A DNA stretch of 5,834 bases from Castellaniella sp. UBA6218. Its GTDB lineage: Bacteria > Pseudomonadota > Gammaproteobacteria > Burkholderiales > Burkholderiaceae_B. Below are positions 5,821-5,834 of this stretch, piece after piece (the first letter of the stretch is position 1; each line of letters begins with the position of its first letter). Below the pieces are notes generated by a model. The model was not told the origin of the DNA. It ran no database searches and saw nothing but the letters and a program-made list of their open reading frames with translations. The DNA is taken from the NCBI GenBank assembly GCA_002421865.1, contig DISE01000052.1:789-6622 (forward strand). Reading direction: 5' to 3'. Made by a program: the position numbers and the translations under genes.

Positions 5821-5834
5821 AGTCCTTTCGGACT
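5821..5834 (-). other. Small hairpin with GAAA loop at window end
   Basis: Minus-strand RNA from 5834 to 5821 gives AGTCC, GAAA, GGACT: a perfect 5-pair stem with a GNRA-type tetraloop, 17 nt upstream of the terminator. The window cuts at the stem base, so it may be longer. It could be the 3' part of a structured RNA or the untranslated end of a gene; the sequence does not decide. Confidence 0.5.

Overview
The window reads as chromosomal housekeeping DNA from a GC-rich betaproteobacterium. The gene order ribB(A)-ribH-nusB-thiL-pgpA-pncC, the strongly GC-biased third codon positions and the close protein motifs suggest Burkholderiales, most likely Alcaligenaceae (Bordetella/Achromobacter-like). 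This placement is inferred from memory of family sequences, not from a search. I see no insertion sequence, integrase, CRISPR array, tRNA, rRNA or clear compositional break.

Left part (1-3643, + strand): a compact run of six co-directional genes, very probably one operon. The first gene enters from the left edge and is the C-terminal part of a RibBA-type protein whose GTP cyclohydrolase II-like domain has lost its zinc ligands. It is followed by ribH (lumazine synthase with an unusual acidic tail), nusB (antitermination factor), thiL (thiamine-monophosphate kinase), pgpA (phosphatidylglycerophosphatase A) and pncC (NMN amidohydrolase, CinA C-terminal family). Junctions are tight: 16 nt, an 8-nt overlap, 19 nt, then two ATGA overlaps. 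The set links riboflavin, thiamine and pyridine-nucleotide metabolism with phosphatidylglycerol synthesis and rRNA transcription.

Right part (3696-5684, - strand): three genes read toward the first group and converge with pncC across 52 nt. In transcription order they are dgkA (diacylglycerol kinase), pyrF (orotidine-5'-phosphate decarboxylase, type 2) and a divergent Tag-family DNA glycosylase-like gene. The last starts with GTG inside the pyrF stop (GTGA overlap). The 91 nt between dgkA and pyrF show no clear signal.

Right edge (5685-5834): no gene is supported upstream of dgkA. There is a possible -10 element for dgkA. Beyond it lies a convincing minus-strand intrinsic terminator whose stem is complete only in minus-strand RNA, and a second small hairpin with a GAAA loop at the window end. 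Together these suggest that an unseen minus-strand transcript ends here.

I did not find a new multi-gene system. The observations worth a second look are the RibH acidic tail whose codons also supply the nusB ribosome binding site, the degenerate RibA-like domain, the non-canonical Tag homologue, and the paired hairpins at the right edge.
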